NCBI GenBank assembly: GCA_035771165.1
Contig: JAWNZC010000234.1
Coordinates: 124,001 to 188,000 of the forward strand
Reading direction: 5' to 3'
DNA length: 64,000 nt
Origin: Paragorgia papillata
Lineage: Eukaryota > Cnidaria > Anthozoa > Scleralcyonacea > Coralliidae
A model generated the notes under the pieces. That model ran no database searches, was not told the origin of the DNA, and worked only from the letters and a program-made list of their open reading frames with translations. Below are positions 45,883 to 56,076 of this stretch, piece by piece (the stretch's first letter is position 1; each line of letters begins with the position of its first letter). Position numbers and translations under genes: made by a program.

Positions 45883-46185
45883 ATGTTTAACAACGAACGG
45901 ATAGCATTTCTTCAGTATTTGTGTCTCTCAAAACCCGTACAACAGCGAGTTGTTTTGGAGTCTGTGAGCCCTGAGCAAGTTCGATGTATATGCGAGTGTG
46001 CGCATAATTTTTGGAAAATGCACTATCAACTACCTCATCTTAGCTCTTACCAGGACGATATACACATTCTGGCTGATCCCCGACGAAGGTTTAGGCGAAA
46101 AAAGAAAACACTGGTTCAAAACGGTGAAGGATTTCTAAGCCTGTTGCTTGGTCCTGTTTTAGAAGGACTCGCAGAAATGGTATAA
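45883..46185 (+). CDS. Element E: short basic protein with hydrophobic C-terminus
   Basis: 100 residues from ATG 45883. Closely similar to the C copy along its length: RIAFLQYLCLSKPVQQR, CICECAHNFWKMHYQLP, then the basic RRRFRRKKKTLVQNG and the hydrophobic FLSLLLGPVLEGLAEMV. A four-residue deletion follows HYQLP relative to C. The frame is intact although the neighbouring ATPase is dead. Confidence 0.6.
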   Translation: MFNNERIAFLQYLCLSKPVQQRVVLESVSPEQVRCICECAHNFWKMHYQLPHLSSYQDDIHILADPRRRFRRKKKTLVQNGEGFLSLLLGPVLEGLAEMV

Positions 46186-46224
46186 AAGAACTAAAAGTTT
46201 CTACGATAGTCAGTTTAATCGTCC

Positions 46225-46854
46225 AACCGCGTCCAACAAATACTATCACATTTACACTACGAAATCGATGAAGAGAAAGCGTCTTCTCTGCTAAACATTT
46301 TGCTGATATCTCATAACCTTCTCACATGGAATTCAAGAGGGGAAATAGTATATAACGGAAGAACTATACCAAGAACAAATATCACTGATTTGATAGGATA
46401 TTGTCTTACAGAATACGATGTCAAGATTCCCGAGCCCCTTGGTTTAGATATTTTTGTTAAAGGACTAGCAAATTTTAAAATTGGTAAAAGACTCGTTGAA
46501 AATGTTCAAGTTTTGACCCTGATGGCGCGTCACGAACATCAAGAGCCAGAATCTGAAAGCGAAGACGAAGAAAGGGAAGACGAAGAAACTGACTCAGAAA
46601 AACAAGAAGAAGAGTCGGACGTGGAGAATTGGAGTGGGGAGGACTGTGAACACTGTCAAAGTATTGGACACATTTTATATTTACTTCAGTGTCCTAAATG
46701 TTCATGGAAAGATTTCTATCAAGATAACAATCAATGTAAATTATGTGACTTAGGATCTCCCTTATCTTTTTCACATTCAATTGGTTTCTGTACTGCATGT
46801 CCCAGGGATTATATGACCGATGGAATTAATGAAAATAATTTTGAACCGAAATAA
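46225..46854 (+). pseudogene. Element E: acidic protein with Cys-rich tail, N-terminus damaged
   Basis: The body (LLISHNLLTWNSRGEIVYNG, LGLDIFVKGLANFKIGK) and the Glu/Asp tail match C. Here the tail runs straight into the zinc-ribbon part: EHCQSIGHILYLLQCPKCSW, CKLC, CTAC, ending NNFEPK at 46854. The start codon region differs from C (a deletion near 46225), and the open frame has no ATG before the conserved part, so it is probably inactive. It shows that acidic domain and zinc ribbon are one protein. Confidence 0.6.
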
Positions 46855-46867
46855 AAACAGATAATAT

Positions 46868-47341
46868 TCAAACTCCGCCTCGGAAAAATACACCAAATTT
46901 GACATCAGAGATAAAACAAGAAACTGACGGTCTTCCGTGGGATTTACCTATAGTTCCTGCTACACCTAAAACCTATTTTCTAACACCACCTCCTACCGTT
47001 GAACAACCGACGCTTAATAATTATCTCTTTCCTGTCCGAATTGGTCTTTAGTATTTTATTCTGGCTAACGCCAGACGATTTATTAATCTCTGGGGAAGCC
47101 CTCGGACAGGAATGATTTATTAAACATAATTTCTTTCATAACTGGGAAAGTTTGGGCGACCCGAAAGAGAGAGACTTGGCAAAGATGACTCCATGAACAT
47201 CATCTATTGATCACTAGATCAAAATATTTACCCATGACAAAAAAGGATGTATCACAATTATCACCAGAAGACAAGAAAGACTAGCATGCTACTTTTAAAA
47301 TAAAAACGCCTAAATATAATCTAAGAAGCCGACTTTATTAA
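46868..47341 (+). pseudogene. Element E: detached ATPase C-terminal tail copy with MITE insert
   Basis: Starting 14 bases after the acidic gene's stop, the sequence matches the ATPase tail from TPRKNTPNLT onward. A 105-bp palindromic insert (47019-47123) interrupts it between EQPTL and the HNF continuation. It ends with the conserved KYNLRS and a stop near 47340. The same junction after NNFEPK is present in C. Confidence 0.7.
47019..47123. mobile_element. Small MITE, same family as 11.1 kb
   Basis: CTGTCCGA near the left and TCGGACAG near the right are inverted, with TTAA on either side (likely a duplicated TTAA). The core TTTAGTATTTTATTCTGGC is the inverse of the core at 11166-11205. Confidence 0.6.
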
Positions 47342-47926
47342 AAACGTTTTAAACTGATCAGTGTAACTAATTTGTATGTAACCGTAATTTAATTTATTTT
47401 ATTGATATATATAAGTTTAAACCAAAGCCTAAATAAATATTTTAAACTGATTGCTGTGAATTATGTCTTATGCAAAATACACGTGCTCTTTTGGTCTCTA
47501 ATCCCCTTAATTGCCCTGCCCCAACATGTCCCATGGTTTCATTCGCTAATGACCCTCTAATAATCTCCTACTGACATTTCTTCACATGGCTTATGCAAAT
47601 ATCAGTCTGAATATTTAAGTTCTAAGTGTTCGTTGCTAAGCGTTTTCTGTGTCAAAATATTCACAAACTTTTCAACGCTTGTATCGTACGTTTTTCTCAT
47701 GATTCCCCACACTGATTCTACAAGTTAGGCCTAAGTAAACGATAACTCTTCAAAATTGTGAGCACTTATTTCCCAGCAAACGTGTAAAAGAATGTGTGAT
47801 CATTTAGGTTCTAACTAATATAATATTCAAAGTCTCCATATTATTCAAATAATATTCGATCTACGCCACAGTATTTATCTCAGCCGATTCAACCCTTTGG
47901 AATGTTTAAAACTCTCTATTTCAAAA

Positions 47927-48184
47927 TATTTGAAATCCGAATTTCGTTTTCCAATCGGAGAAAAACCTTTGAATCTCGATATATTTTCAAAATCTGGTCA
48001 ATATTCATAAATCATAATTCAATTACTTCTGACAACTGAAATTGACATCGTGGGATTACTAACTTGTGATTGGTTAGATTAAAAGTCTTCCATTGTGCCA
48101 TTTGAAATTTTCAATAGATTCTGACCATTCTGTGGCATATTTTTTTTATCTGGCGACTTCCATCGACTCTACGTCTTTTATAAT
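47927..48184. other. Unassigned spacer between E and the 48.2-kb gene
   Basis: AT-rich, with no repeat or reading frame that I recognise. It probably contains the promoter of the downstream two-exon frame. Confidence 0.3.
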
Positions 48185-48642
48185 ATGGATATTATCCTTA
48201 ATGAAGGTGAAGATGATGAAATATTTGTGTACCATAATCTAACAAGAGAAGATGCCGTAAAAATCAGGAAACGCCAAGTAACCGTTGAGCGACTTTCCTT
48301 GATCTTTAACGTAAGTACTCCCCAAATCTACATGTAAAAAGTATTGTTTTTAAATAAATTTATTAGTGCTTTATTTCGATGTTTAACGCAAACATTTTGC
48401 CATTGGTACTGTAGTTGGAAGCTGCCACAATCTTTTTAGTGGAGGATGGGACAGGCACCTCGGAGTGGCCAAACGACAATGGACATTTTGATTTGTCGTC
48501 AACATTATTCCTAGGACATATGCGTGTCGCGGGACGTCCTATTGCTAATAATGCTTCATCTGTCTTCGATGTTCTTAAATGTTCTGGGTGCACGTTATGG
48601 TTTTGGTGGTTTATAATTACCTGTATAATTACCTATACATAA
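48185..48642 (+). CDS. Two-exon host reading frame just left of element D
   Basis: Exon 1 runs from ATG 48185 to 48310 (42 codons, MDIILNEGEDDEIFVYHNLT at the start) and ends at a perfect donor, AAC|GTAAGT. Exon 2 begins after CTGTAG at 48415 in the same phase and reads LEAATIFLVEDGTGTSEWPN, then HFDLSSTLFLGHMRVAGRP, with a stop after 48642 unless spliced further. The in-phase join gives a continuous about 118-residue protein. No domain is recognised; the acidic start and the ValGlyAspGly-like strand pattern suggest a small globular fold. Element D inserted 170 bp downstream, so any further exons have been pushed away. Confidence 0.45.
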
Positions 48643-48813
48643 ACGCAACAACCCCTCCCCCGCTTTTAATACGTTAAATATACATAAATACCCCCCCCCC
48701 CCGATTAAACTGTTTTTGTATACAAATAGAAACCCCTGGCCTCCTTTACATCCTGTTTTATCACTTTTATGAATGTAGTTTTTCTATTATTGACCAATTT
48801 CCAAAGCAATGTT

Positions 48814-49480
48814 AGTAGTAATACCCCCCCATATGGAGTTCAAAGGGATGCCGCCTCATTAAATATTCAACTTATTATTTATTCATTCTCAGGCTCCTTT
48901 GGGACCTCCTAACCCTAATCTCATTATTTATGCTTACGTCATTCTTTCTCAGACTCCTTTGGGACGTAGTAACCCTAACTTCCCCCCCCCCAACGCTAGC
49001 TTTCATCCAACCCCCCGGTATTCATACGTCACTCCCGATAGCTCTCCGACTGATTTCCGAAGTTACGTCATTATCAAAAGGCATTCGACTTATATTCCTT
49101 ATAAGTAATAGTAATTACCTTTTCATTTATACACTTTATCCTACTACCAGTTAACACTTGTGGGACATGTAAGCATACAGAGCATGCGTACAGTAAGCTT
49201 TAACAAAATAGAGGTTCTTTACAAGGAACTAAAGAGAAATTGACAGAGACACTTTATATTTTTTATCTGAAACCTTGGCTGGAGGAATATAGTGGGTTTG
49301 GAGCAATCTAAATTGGCTGAGATAACTTAACTCGAATATTATCTGAATAAGCTATGAATATTATATTAGGGTTAGAACCTAACAGAATAAATCATCTTAG
49401 AATCATACCTAACTAAACCCTCGTTTATAAGTAAAGGAAGATAGAATGAGGAATCATTTCGAGAAGCTGAACTTAGGATA
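48814..49480. repeat. Element D left terminal repeat region
   Basis: Outer part of the left arm. It carries the family's subterminal motifs (TCAGGCTCCTTTGGGACC, CTAACCCTAA, TTACGTCATT, AACAAAATAGAGGTTC) and shows that D belongs with A, B, C and E at its ends even though its genes differ. The arm then passes without a boundary into the inner part. 49481-50319 holds only short frames and the 3' end of the next gene. Confidence 0.75.
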
Positions 49481-50041
49481 CGTACGAATCAATCCGAATA
49501 GCCGTGAGCTCAGAAAAAACATATTGGCACATAGCAATGAAAAGCTTATATATGAATATTATATTAGATATTTGGTTCGCTTTTGAATATTATATTAGAT
49601 ATTTGTGTCGCTTTTGTGATGTTTATACGTATAGGAACCGTATGAAGTTAAAAAGAGTCGCCTTGAAGGGTAGCGAATCGTTATTGTACACTTAGAAGAA
49701 CATTATTCGACAACATCGTTGACCAAGCACTTTGAAAAATTACAGAGCTTGGTTAAATAATTCGTCGCTATGATTTAGTATGTTATAAGGTTCTCGCACG
49801 TGCAGAACACAAAAGGAAAAAGTCATTAAAATTACTAATAGCTAAAACATAACCGGATTTGCATATAAGTAGAATATTTAATTCATTTTAGGGGGGGTGA
49901 TCATGAGCTTTGGGGGATAATAAGGGGAATAATTAATACTAATGCATGGGCAAGTTTAGGCGGAGCGTTGATGTAACCATGGAGAATGTACAGCGTCGCG
50001 TCGTCTCATAAGGCAGAATTCAAAGTATTCAGTTTAAAATA

Positions 50042-50047
50042 TTTATT
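50042..50047 (-). terminator. Poly(A) signal of the left-arm 230-residue gene
   Basis: AATAAA on the minus strand about 273 bases after the stop codon, in the segment AAATAAATATTTTAAACTGA. Elements A, C and E have the same segment after their ATPase tail. A matching site is in the right arm. Confidence 0.5.
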
Positions 50048-50319
50048 TCTTGGTCCAAAAAATCAAAGCATAGTCGAAAGTGTTATCGTATTTGAAGAAA
50101 ACACAGTTAATCAACCTGTTGGAGACAGTCCTGTTGTTAGTTTGGCAAGCGAAGAGTGTGTAAATGATTCTAGCTTCGCCCTAACCTTAGCTGGATAGAG
50201 TAAATGATGCCTTCAATGAAGAAACCGTTCGGTAAGCTGTTCGAAAGATATTGAAACACTTTCTTTCAAAAGTTTGTATAAGCACTAATGTTTCTGTTTC
50301 GATTAAATGATTAACATAC

Positions 50320-51012
50320 CTAAAACTGCTTAGTCTCTTCGTATAACATATCCCTTGACTGTTCGAATATCCGCTCGATATAAGCCTCGGGAAATCGTAC
50401 TAGCGTAGATTCTCTTCTTTTCCTTCTTTTCTCCAGTTGCATACTAGCATAAATTGTTAACCAATATGATATTTTATCGTTACGATAAGAGCACGGTTTT
50501 TCAAATGTCTGCTTTTCATTCAGACACCAAGGCTCTATCACTTTGTCTTGACATAATATGACCATTTTCTGTAGTGTCTTTCTTTTCTTTAGTTTTAAGA
50601 GTGTATACACTCGAAGTAATTGTGTGTTTAAATCTTCGTCCCTGCGGTTTTCTATAAGCTGATGATCCCGTAGGTAAAGTCGAAGGTTTATCGCTCGTCT
50701 CCATTCTTTATTTTCTTCTTCACTCATCATGAAGAAAAACACCGCAACAACTAAACCTTTGTTGACAACAAGCAGTAACCATTGATTACTAATACTTAGA
50801 TTGAGGAGATGTCTTCGAAAGTTCAAAACCCGTTGTGTAAACACGGAACGGTTTGCCGTACTCGTAAGGTCAATCGAGAAGTCGCGAGTATGAGGAATTG
50901 AATCGAGAAACTGTAAGAACGTAAGGTACAGACGAAATATTATTTGTCTATAGAATGGCTGAGTGCAATCATAGTTAATAGAAACATGGTTTGGAAGCTC
51001 AACAAAAGTCAT
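50320..51012 (-). CDS. Element D left arm: 230-residue protein, unknown function
   Basis: Starts at ATG 51012 with MTFVELPNHVSINYDCTQPF. The first half is mixed helical; residues about 76-95 (QWLLLVVNKGLVVAVFFFMM) are strongly hydrophobic and could cross or insert into a membrane. The rest is basic and helical (EWRRAINLRLYLRDHQLIEN, LLKLKKRKTLQKMVILCQ, QLEKRRKRRESTLVRFPEAY). No known domain. Its start codon lies inside an inverted-repeat module shared with 12.2 kb. It is transcribed toward the terminal repeat and diverges from the 166-residue gene. The frame is fully intact and identical in the other arm, which argues for recent insertion. Confidence 0.7.
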   Translation of the reverse strand: MTFVELPNHVSINYDCTQPFYRQIIFRLYLTFLQFLDSIPHTRDFSIDLTSTANRSVFTQRVLNFRRHLLNLSISNQWLLLVVNKGLVVAVFFFMMSEEENKEWRRAINLRLYLRDHQLIENRRDEDLNTQLLRVYTLLKLKKRKTLQKMVILCQDKVIEPWCLNEKQTFEKPCSYRNDKISYWLTIYASMQLEKRRKRRESTLVRFPEAYIERIFEQSRDMLYEETKQF

Positions 51013-51461
51013 TGTTTTATGTTTTTGTTCAGGTTTATGGAAATGTGTGCACTTTCACGGTTACTGAACATATTGTGTTTTCTGTATAATGAAGCAATCA
51101 TCCAATAGCAACGTTTGGGTTGAATCGCTCAACCGTACTGTTTAAATATTAATAAACCTAAAACAAAGGATTTGTGCACCTTCGTGTACCTTTCAACATG
51201 AATCGTAGCTTGATGTTGACCGCTTTGAAGTTTGCCGGGTTTCCAAACCATGTTTAGAATAACTATGGTGCAATGTTTAAGTCCATGTACACTATTGGTG
51301 TTAATGGCTCATTAGCAATTTAAACAAAAGAACGTGTCTGGGCGAGTTTGGGCGACGTCAGAGCTTAGACAAAGAAATCCTAATTAATATGCTTATTCAC
51401 GGCGTCGGTTTTCTCGGCGTATCATTTGCTTGCTATTTGCTGTTGGAGTAAGACCGCAGAG
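51013..51461. promoter_or_regulatory. Element D left arm: shared divergent upstream region
   Basis: 450 bp between two divergent genes. Two inverted copies of CCAAACCATGTTT flank it (50985-51000 and about 51240-51255). A TCATCCAATAGCAACG block holds a CCAAT box near 51100, and TTTAAATATTAATAAA near 51140 is TATA-like. The inverted-repeat part (50967-51270) resembles the module at 12236-12510. Likely a bidirectional promoter; transcription itself is not shown. Confidence 0.45.
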
Positions 51462-51962
51462 ATGGAGGGTTTATATGAAAAATTGTTTTCAATGTTCGAA
51501 GCTATTTACAATGAAACTTTGTGGGAAGAATATTCGAAGCTTTGTCATGAAAAGTGCTACGGTTGTAGGACTAACCATCCTAGTCAGAAACAACACAGTT
51601 GCCTAACAGATGATGAGCAATGGAGATCGTGCTACGAAGAGACCAGGACAAACGTCAACGAACGTATCTGGATAGAGTTCAACGAAGCGATGCAGGCGTT
51701 GAAATTACGAATCCAAAGAGACAATAATAAATACTCTCAAGACGCTACAGAGACAATGGTTGAGCCGGTGGAAATTGACGACTCGCCAAATATTCTTTCT
51801 ATATCTGTTCTGTTTAGCTGTCCATTAAAGTATCTGTACCAAGTAAAAGACACTGGTGTAAAATTTACGAGTACGATAAAGAATCCTCGGGAGGCTTACG
51901 AGGAGTGTCTTCTTGAAAAGTCTAGAAACTTAACGACGAAAAGCAATCTTAACTATATGTGA
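51462..51962 (+). CDS. Element D left arm: 166-residue Cys/His-motif protein
   Basis: The first ATG is at 51462 (MEGLYEKLFSMFEAIYNETL). Residues about 28-47 contain CHEKCYGCRTNHPSQKQHSC, six Cys/His residues spaced like a small zinc-binding knuckle. The C-terminal half is acidic then mixed (VEPVEIDDSPNILSISVLFS). I recall the CxGCxxxHPSQxxHxC pattern from proteins of other invertebrate Polinton-like elements, but cannot check. Function unknown. Two AATAAA signals follow (52029-52034 and near 52107). It converges on the ATPase gene. Identical in both arms. Confidence 0.7.
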   Translation: MEGLYEKLFSMFEAIYNETLWEEYSKLCHEKCYGCRTNHPSQKQHSCLTDDEQWRSCYEETRTNVNERIWIEFNEAMQALKLRIQRDNNKYSQDATETMVEPVEIDDSPNILSISVLFSCPLKYLYQVKDTGVKFTSTIKNPREAYEECLLEKSRNLTTKSNLNYM

Positions 51963-52028
51963 ACTAATGCTATATGTGTTATGAGAACATTATCGAGTTA
52001 ATCCAAAGTTAAATTATGTTTTAAGTTA

Positions 52029-52034
52029 AATAAA
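52029..52034 (+). terminator. Poly(A) signal of the left-arm 166-residue gene
   Basis: AATAAA 67 bases after the stop. The mirrored site is in the right arm near 59330. Confidence 0.5.
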
Positions 52035-52403
52035 ATTTCTTGGACTATTTAGTGTGTAAGAAAGATGTGTAATTTTATATGTGTGTAATTTTATCTGAAG
52101 AGAAATTAATAAAGACATATGAGCAACATTATAATAGTTCTTTGTAGTTTATTTTTATATTGTAACAAATTACAGTGTACATATTGACAGCTAATTATTT
52201 ACATAAACAAATGTTTTTAAATAAACTGTCCTGCGTTTACGATTTCTTCTAGCGCACCCACTTCTTATAGATATCGTTTGTTTCTCTGTTTTGCATAATA
52301 TAACTCGACAAGACCTTTCATACGAGAGTTGATAAGCGGTAACTTATACATTTAACATGTACCAAAGGAATATCAGAAAGACATACACATTAATTGTAAA
52401 TAC

Positions 52404-52409
52404 TTTATT
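52404..52409 (-). terminator. Original poly(A) signal of the left-arm ATPase, now separated
   Basis: Minus-strand AATAAA, the counterpart of 58956-58961 in the right arm. The Harbinger element at 52427-55845 lies between it and the ATPase stop at 56077, so the left-arm ATPase has lost its normal 3' end signal. Confidence 0.55.
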
Positions 52410-54659
52410 TCAATTCAGCATAGTACTGGGGCCGGTTGTATAAAAAAGTGATTAACTTTAATCATGATTAAGAGTTAACCAGTGATTAACTTCTTAATCA
52501 TGATTAGTTAATCACCCAGCAAAATTGCGTTGTATAAAGGGTGATTAGTCGGGTGATTAACTAACCACTTTTTAACTCCCCAACGAGCGATTAAAATGTG
52601 ATTAACATAATTAACATAAATTAAGGGGGGTGTCATGTGATGTTATTGGAACATCGTGGCCTTGTTTTGGAACCTTGCGACTGGCGTTCTCTTGAGATTT
52701 AAGGATGGAAAATAGTTCGGATGACATGGTAAAAGGAGATATTATTTTTGAAATATGCAGTGATTCTGATTGTGTGCACTGGAACAGTTAGATATTAAAT
52801 TTTGGCTGGAAAATGGTCATGACAATGCCGCCATGATGATGGGACATGCTGCTTCAGACACCACTTGAATATAAATTATGAGATGAATCGCGATCGAAGT
52901 GATGAAACAGACGGGAAAAAGAAAAAGATTCAAGCAAGCAGTTTACAAACAAGGTAGGTTTAGAGAAATCATTTTAATTCAACAATTTAACAATATAAAA
53001 CGGAGTGAATGAGTTATAAATATCTTTGTTTACTTTCTAATCAATACATATGGTTCTTGTGCTTTTGTGGTTAAAATTATGCTCGTTCTTGTTAAGCATT
53101 CATCATAGCTTGTAATTTGCTCAAATCTTTCATTTGGCTTTAGATTACAATCACCTTCTTGTCATACCACTCTCATGTTTTTAATCACTGCATACGAATT
53201 AGTAACATTTTAATAGCACTGTACATGTATGTACAGGATGACTCAGTGCTGTACCAGCTGCTCTGAATGTCTGGTAATTGTGTATTTGCTTGGGTCTTCT
53301 CAAGAAGGTTCAACCTAGAGGATGGCCATCAATAACAGCATCCTTCTGCTGCCATGAGAATGACAGAATTCGTTTTTGCTCTTCTATTTTTTTGTCTTAA
53401 GTGTGTTGGGCCTGCAGTATGTAATTATGTCTATGTTGGTAATTGTAATGTCTACCTGGCAAGGGTAATAAAAATAGTTCAAAAACTCATTAATAATTCA
53501 TGAGGAAAACACAAAGGAAATCAGTACCATGTCCGTGGTTTTATACCTGATAAAACTTCTTGACGTCAGAAAAAATACTAATCAACATACAATTTTATAT
53601 AAAGAATACTAATGAACATACAATTTTATATAAAGAATACTAATGAATATAACATCCAATAACGAATAATTTTTGAAGCCATTCAAAACACTCGCATCAC
53701 ATGTTTTATCAGATCTAAAACACTCAGGCTGCGCCCTCGTGGTTTTAAATCTGATAACACACTCAGACTAACGGCAAGATAACTAACGGCAAGATGAACA
53801 AGTCATGAGATACTGTACTTGCATAATCTCTAATATTAACATTAATATACAAAATAAACCATTAATAATTTTTTGTAACTTCATGCTTGAACTAGACTTC
53901 TTTAACTTTGTTTAACTTTGGTTTTCATTTATCTCATAGGAACTAAGGATGCAAAGCAAGCCCTGTCAATTGTATAGCAAAAGGAGCATAAAAAAATGAA
54001 CTAAGGAATGGTTTGGTGACCATATACTATCAAGGGCCTAAGCAGGAATGACTTACCAGAAAACTACATGCATGCCAAGCGTCGGTTTACTTTCCCAGTT
54101 GTTGCAAACTAAATATCTATTATATAAAATAAAATGGTTTTTTGATCTAGCTGCCACTATTCATATCAATCTGACTTATGTGATTACTGTAAGAGCTCTA
54201 TGAAGCTCCCCCTTTACAAGGTCAATAATTAAAAAAACCTGGGTGGGGCTTGATGAAGCTTTTACAATATTCATATTCTTGCATGTGTTGATTATTGTTA
54301 TACACATTGAAATTTACTGCTTTATTTTTAAATAATGAACATTGCATGGAAGCTTGAACATATACTTTTTTTTCATGCACTTAAAATAAATTTCATATTT
54401 CCGTACATCCATGTATTATTCTCGATGTATATTATAGGAATGAGTACATGTTCAATAAATAACAATTCAAGGACAAATATTTTTATACTGTAAAAATTTG
54501 TATAATTCTGAATCTGGGTTTTATCAATTTTTATCATTACTATACTCATTGTCAATTGTCATTGTGTGTCACTGTACATTGTACAGTTTATATTATATAG
54601 TACAGTCATGAAAATACCATATATTTTACCCACAATGCTTTAACTTTTATTGGTATTTG

Positions 54660-55600
54660 TAATAATGTATTTGTGCGCTGGTAATGTATCTAGTTCTTTC
54701 CTGCCTGTTTGCTGGATTGAGATAGGGAGTCATCAAGTAAGGATGACAGGCATATCCACTATCTCCCAACAACACGCCATTGCGTTCAGGGTGTGCTCTC
54801 CTGCATCAAGTGTTCTCCCCACCATTGATGTTCGGAATATAAAAGAATCGTGAAAGGAACCAGGCCACTTTGCCACTACATTGGTTAGCCTACCTATATT
54901 TTTCCATTAAAATTATATATAATTTCTTAAATAAAATGCTTGTTTTTCTTTTTTCTTTTTTATTTTACATGCTAGGCCATTTATGCCTCATAGGGGGTTC
55001 ACATAACCTGGGGTTCATAACCGGATCATACAAAAACACTGGCAAAATTTCCACTCAAATTCTAATTATTTTTATTTTAACTTGTGTCCAAAAATGGTTA
55101 AGGGGTTATATCCTGTAGAGTATTTGGTTTGTGTCAGGGATGGGTAAATAGGAATGGGTAAATGTGTCGTGTTTACACTGGCATAAGCCTGCATGGCCAC
55201 TGGCATAAGCCTGGCCAAGGCCAAAGCATAGGCCAACAAAAGAAGCAAGCCCAGATATTCTGTCCAAGGCCTGCCCAGCCAGGACGTGTTTACACTGCCA
55301 AAAAGCAGGCCAAAGTTAGGCCAAGGCCAGGCGAAGGCTTGCAGTGTAAACAGCCACGGGACCCTGGACTCGAACATGTGTTGCCATCTACCAAACTAAT
55401 AACACAAGGAAAAGCAGCCAAGAGCTGTTCCTTGATCTGCAGAAATGGAATGGTTACGGTGGGGTATTGGCTGGATTTTCTCTGCTATTAGTGCTGCTAT
55501 AAAACGTATGGAGTCTTTTCCAAACCGGTATCTACGTAGAAACTCGTCTGACTCTTCGAAATTAACATAACGATTTAAATACTCGAGGTAAGCGATTTAT
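54660..55600 (-). pseudogene. Harbinger nuclease remnants, minus strand
   Basis: Near 55560-55430 the minus strand encodes NFEESDEFLRRYRFGKDSIR and HRNHSISADQGTALG, the N-terminal Harbinger pattern. Near 54770-54690 it encodes [20 protein letters not shown], the well-known GDSGYPLxPWLMTPY motif of HARBI1-like nucleases. The segment between them is disrupted by stops and by a small MITE, so the gene is dead. Confidence 0.7.
55156..55365. mobile_element. MITE nested in the Harbinger transposase
   Basis: GTGTTTACACTGGCATAAGC and GCTTGCAGTGTAAACAGC are inverted ends. The interior is rich in GGCCAAGGCC and AGGCC palindromes. About 210 bp. Confidence 0.6.
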
Positions 55601-56076
55601 TCGTCGAAATTCAGCGTCATAAAGGAAGTGCCTAAGTATGGCTGCCATATTAATCTTTTTTCTTAATCATAGTTAAGAAAGTTAATCATACTTTGGACCA
55701 TGATTAACTTTAACGACATTTTAATCATGATTATCGCTAATCACTTTTTTATACAACGGGTTTAATCACCTTGTTAACTTTAATCACTTTTTAATCACAA
55801 AACGGGTGATTAAAAAGTGATTAAGAGTTTTATACAACCGGCCCCAGAAGATAATGTTTCAACGATTCAACAGTAACTTTAATTCTTATAATGGGTGTCA
55901 TTCCAATACTATGGCGTTTGGATTGATTGTAGGAGTACACTAGTTTTTTGTAATAATGGTTTTTTTTCGTTTGATGAAATCTAAACATATATTCAAAATG
56001 CAGTCCGATATAGCCTTTAATAAACCATTATCAGTATGTCTCAATGTCGCTTTTCTCAGGTATTCAGCACTTATTC

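Larger units (their letters stand above)
42811..47926. mobile_element. Polinton-like element E (both tips lost)
   Basis: Outer inverted repeats pair 42811-43290 with 47342-47832 (shared AATATTATATTAGTTAGAACC, GATCACACA, ACACGTTTGCTGGGAAATAA, TGCATAAGCCATGTG). On the right the terminal repeat continues to about 47926 (GAGTTTTAAAC...), then stops short of the AGTAGT tip; the left stops at 42811. Inside, in order: ATPase (-), tandem array, basic protein (+), acidic protein (+), ATPase tail copy (+). This is the inverse of C's left half and the clearest view of the small-element layout. Confidence 0.75.
52427..55845. mobile_element. PIF/Harbinger element inserted in the left arm of D
   Basis: GGGGCCGGTTGTATAAAA (from 52428) is mirrored by TTTTATACAACCGGCCCC at the right end. 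The empty site is intact in the right arm of D (GTAC|AGAAG, near 58940), which fixes the insertion point. Length 3.42 kb. The ends carry many GTGATTAA/TTAATCAC subterminal copies. No clear 3-bp duplication is visible, so the Harbinger assignment rests on the transposase below. Confidence 0.75.

Noticed and set aside
48489..48828. Frames over 58489-58828 and 55956-56295 that pair with each other
   Set aside because: Mirror antisense shadows of the two ATPase 3' ends in the palindrome (listed here near the mirrored coordinates).
49986..50198. 70-codon frame present in both arms of D
   Set aside because: It overlaps, in antisense, the 3' untranslated region and poly(A) signal of the 230-residue gene. 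Conservation follows from the palindrome.
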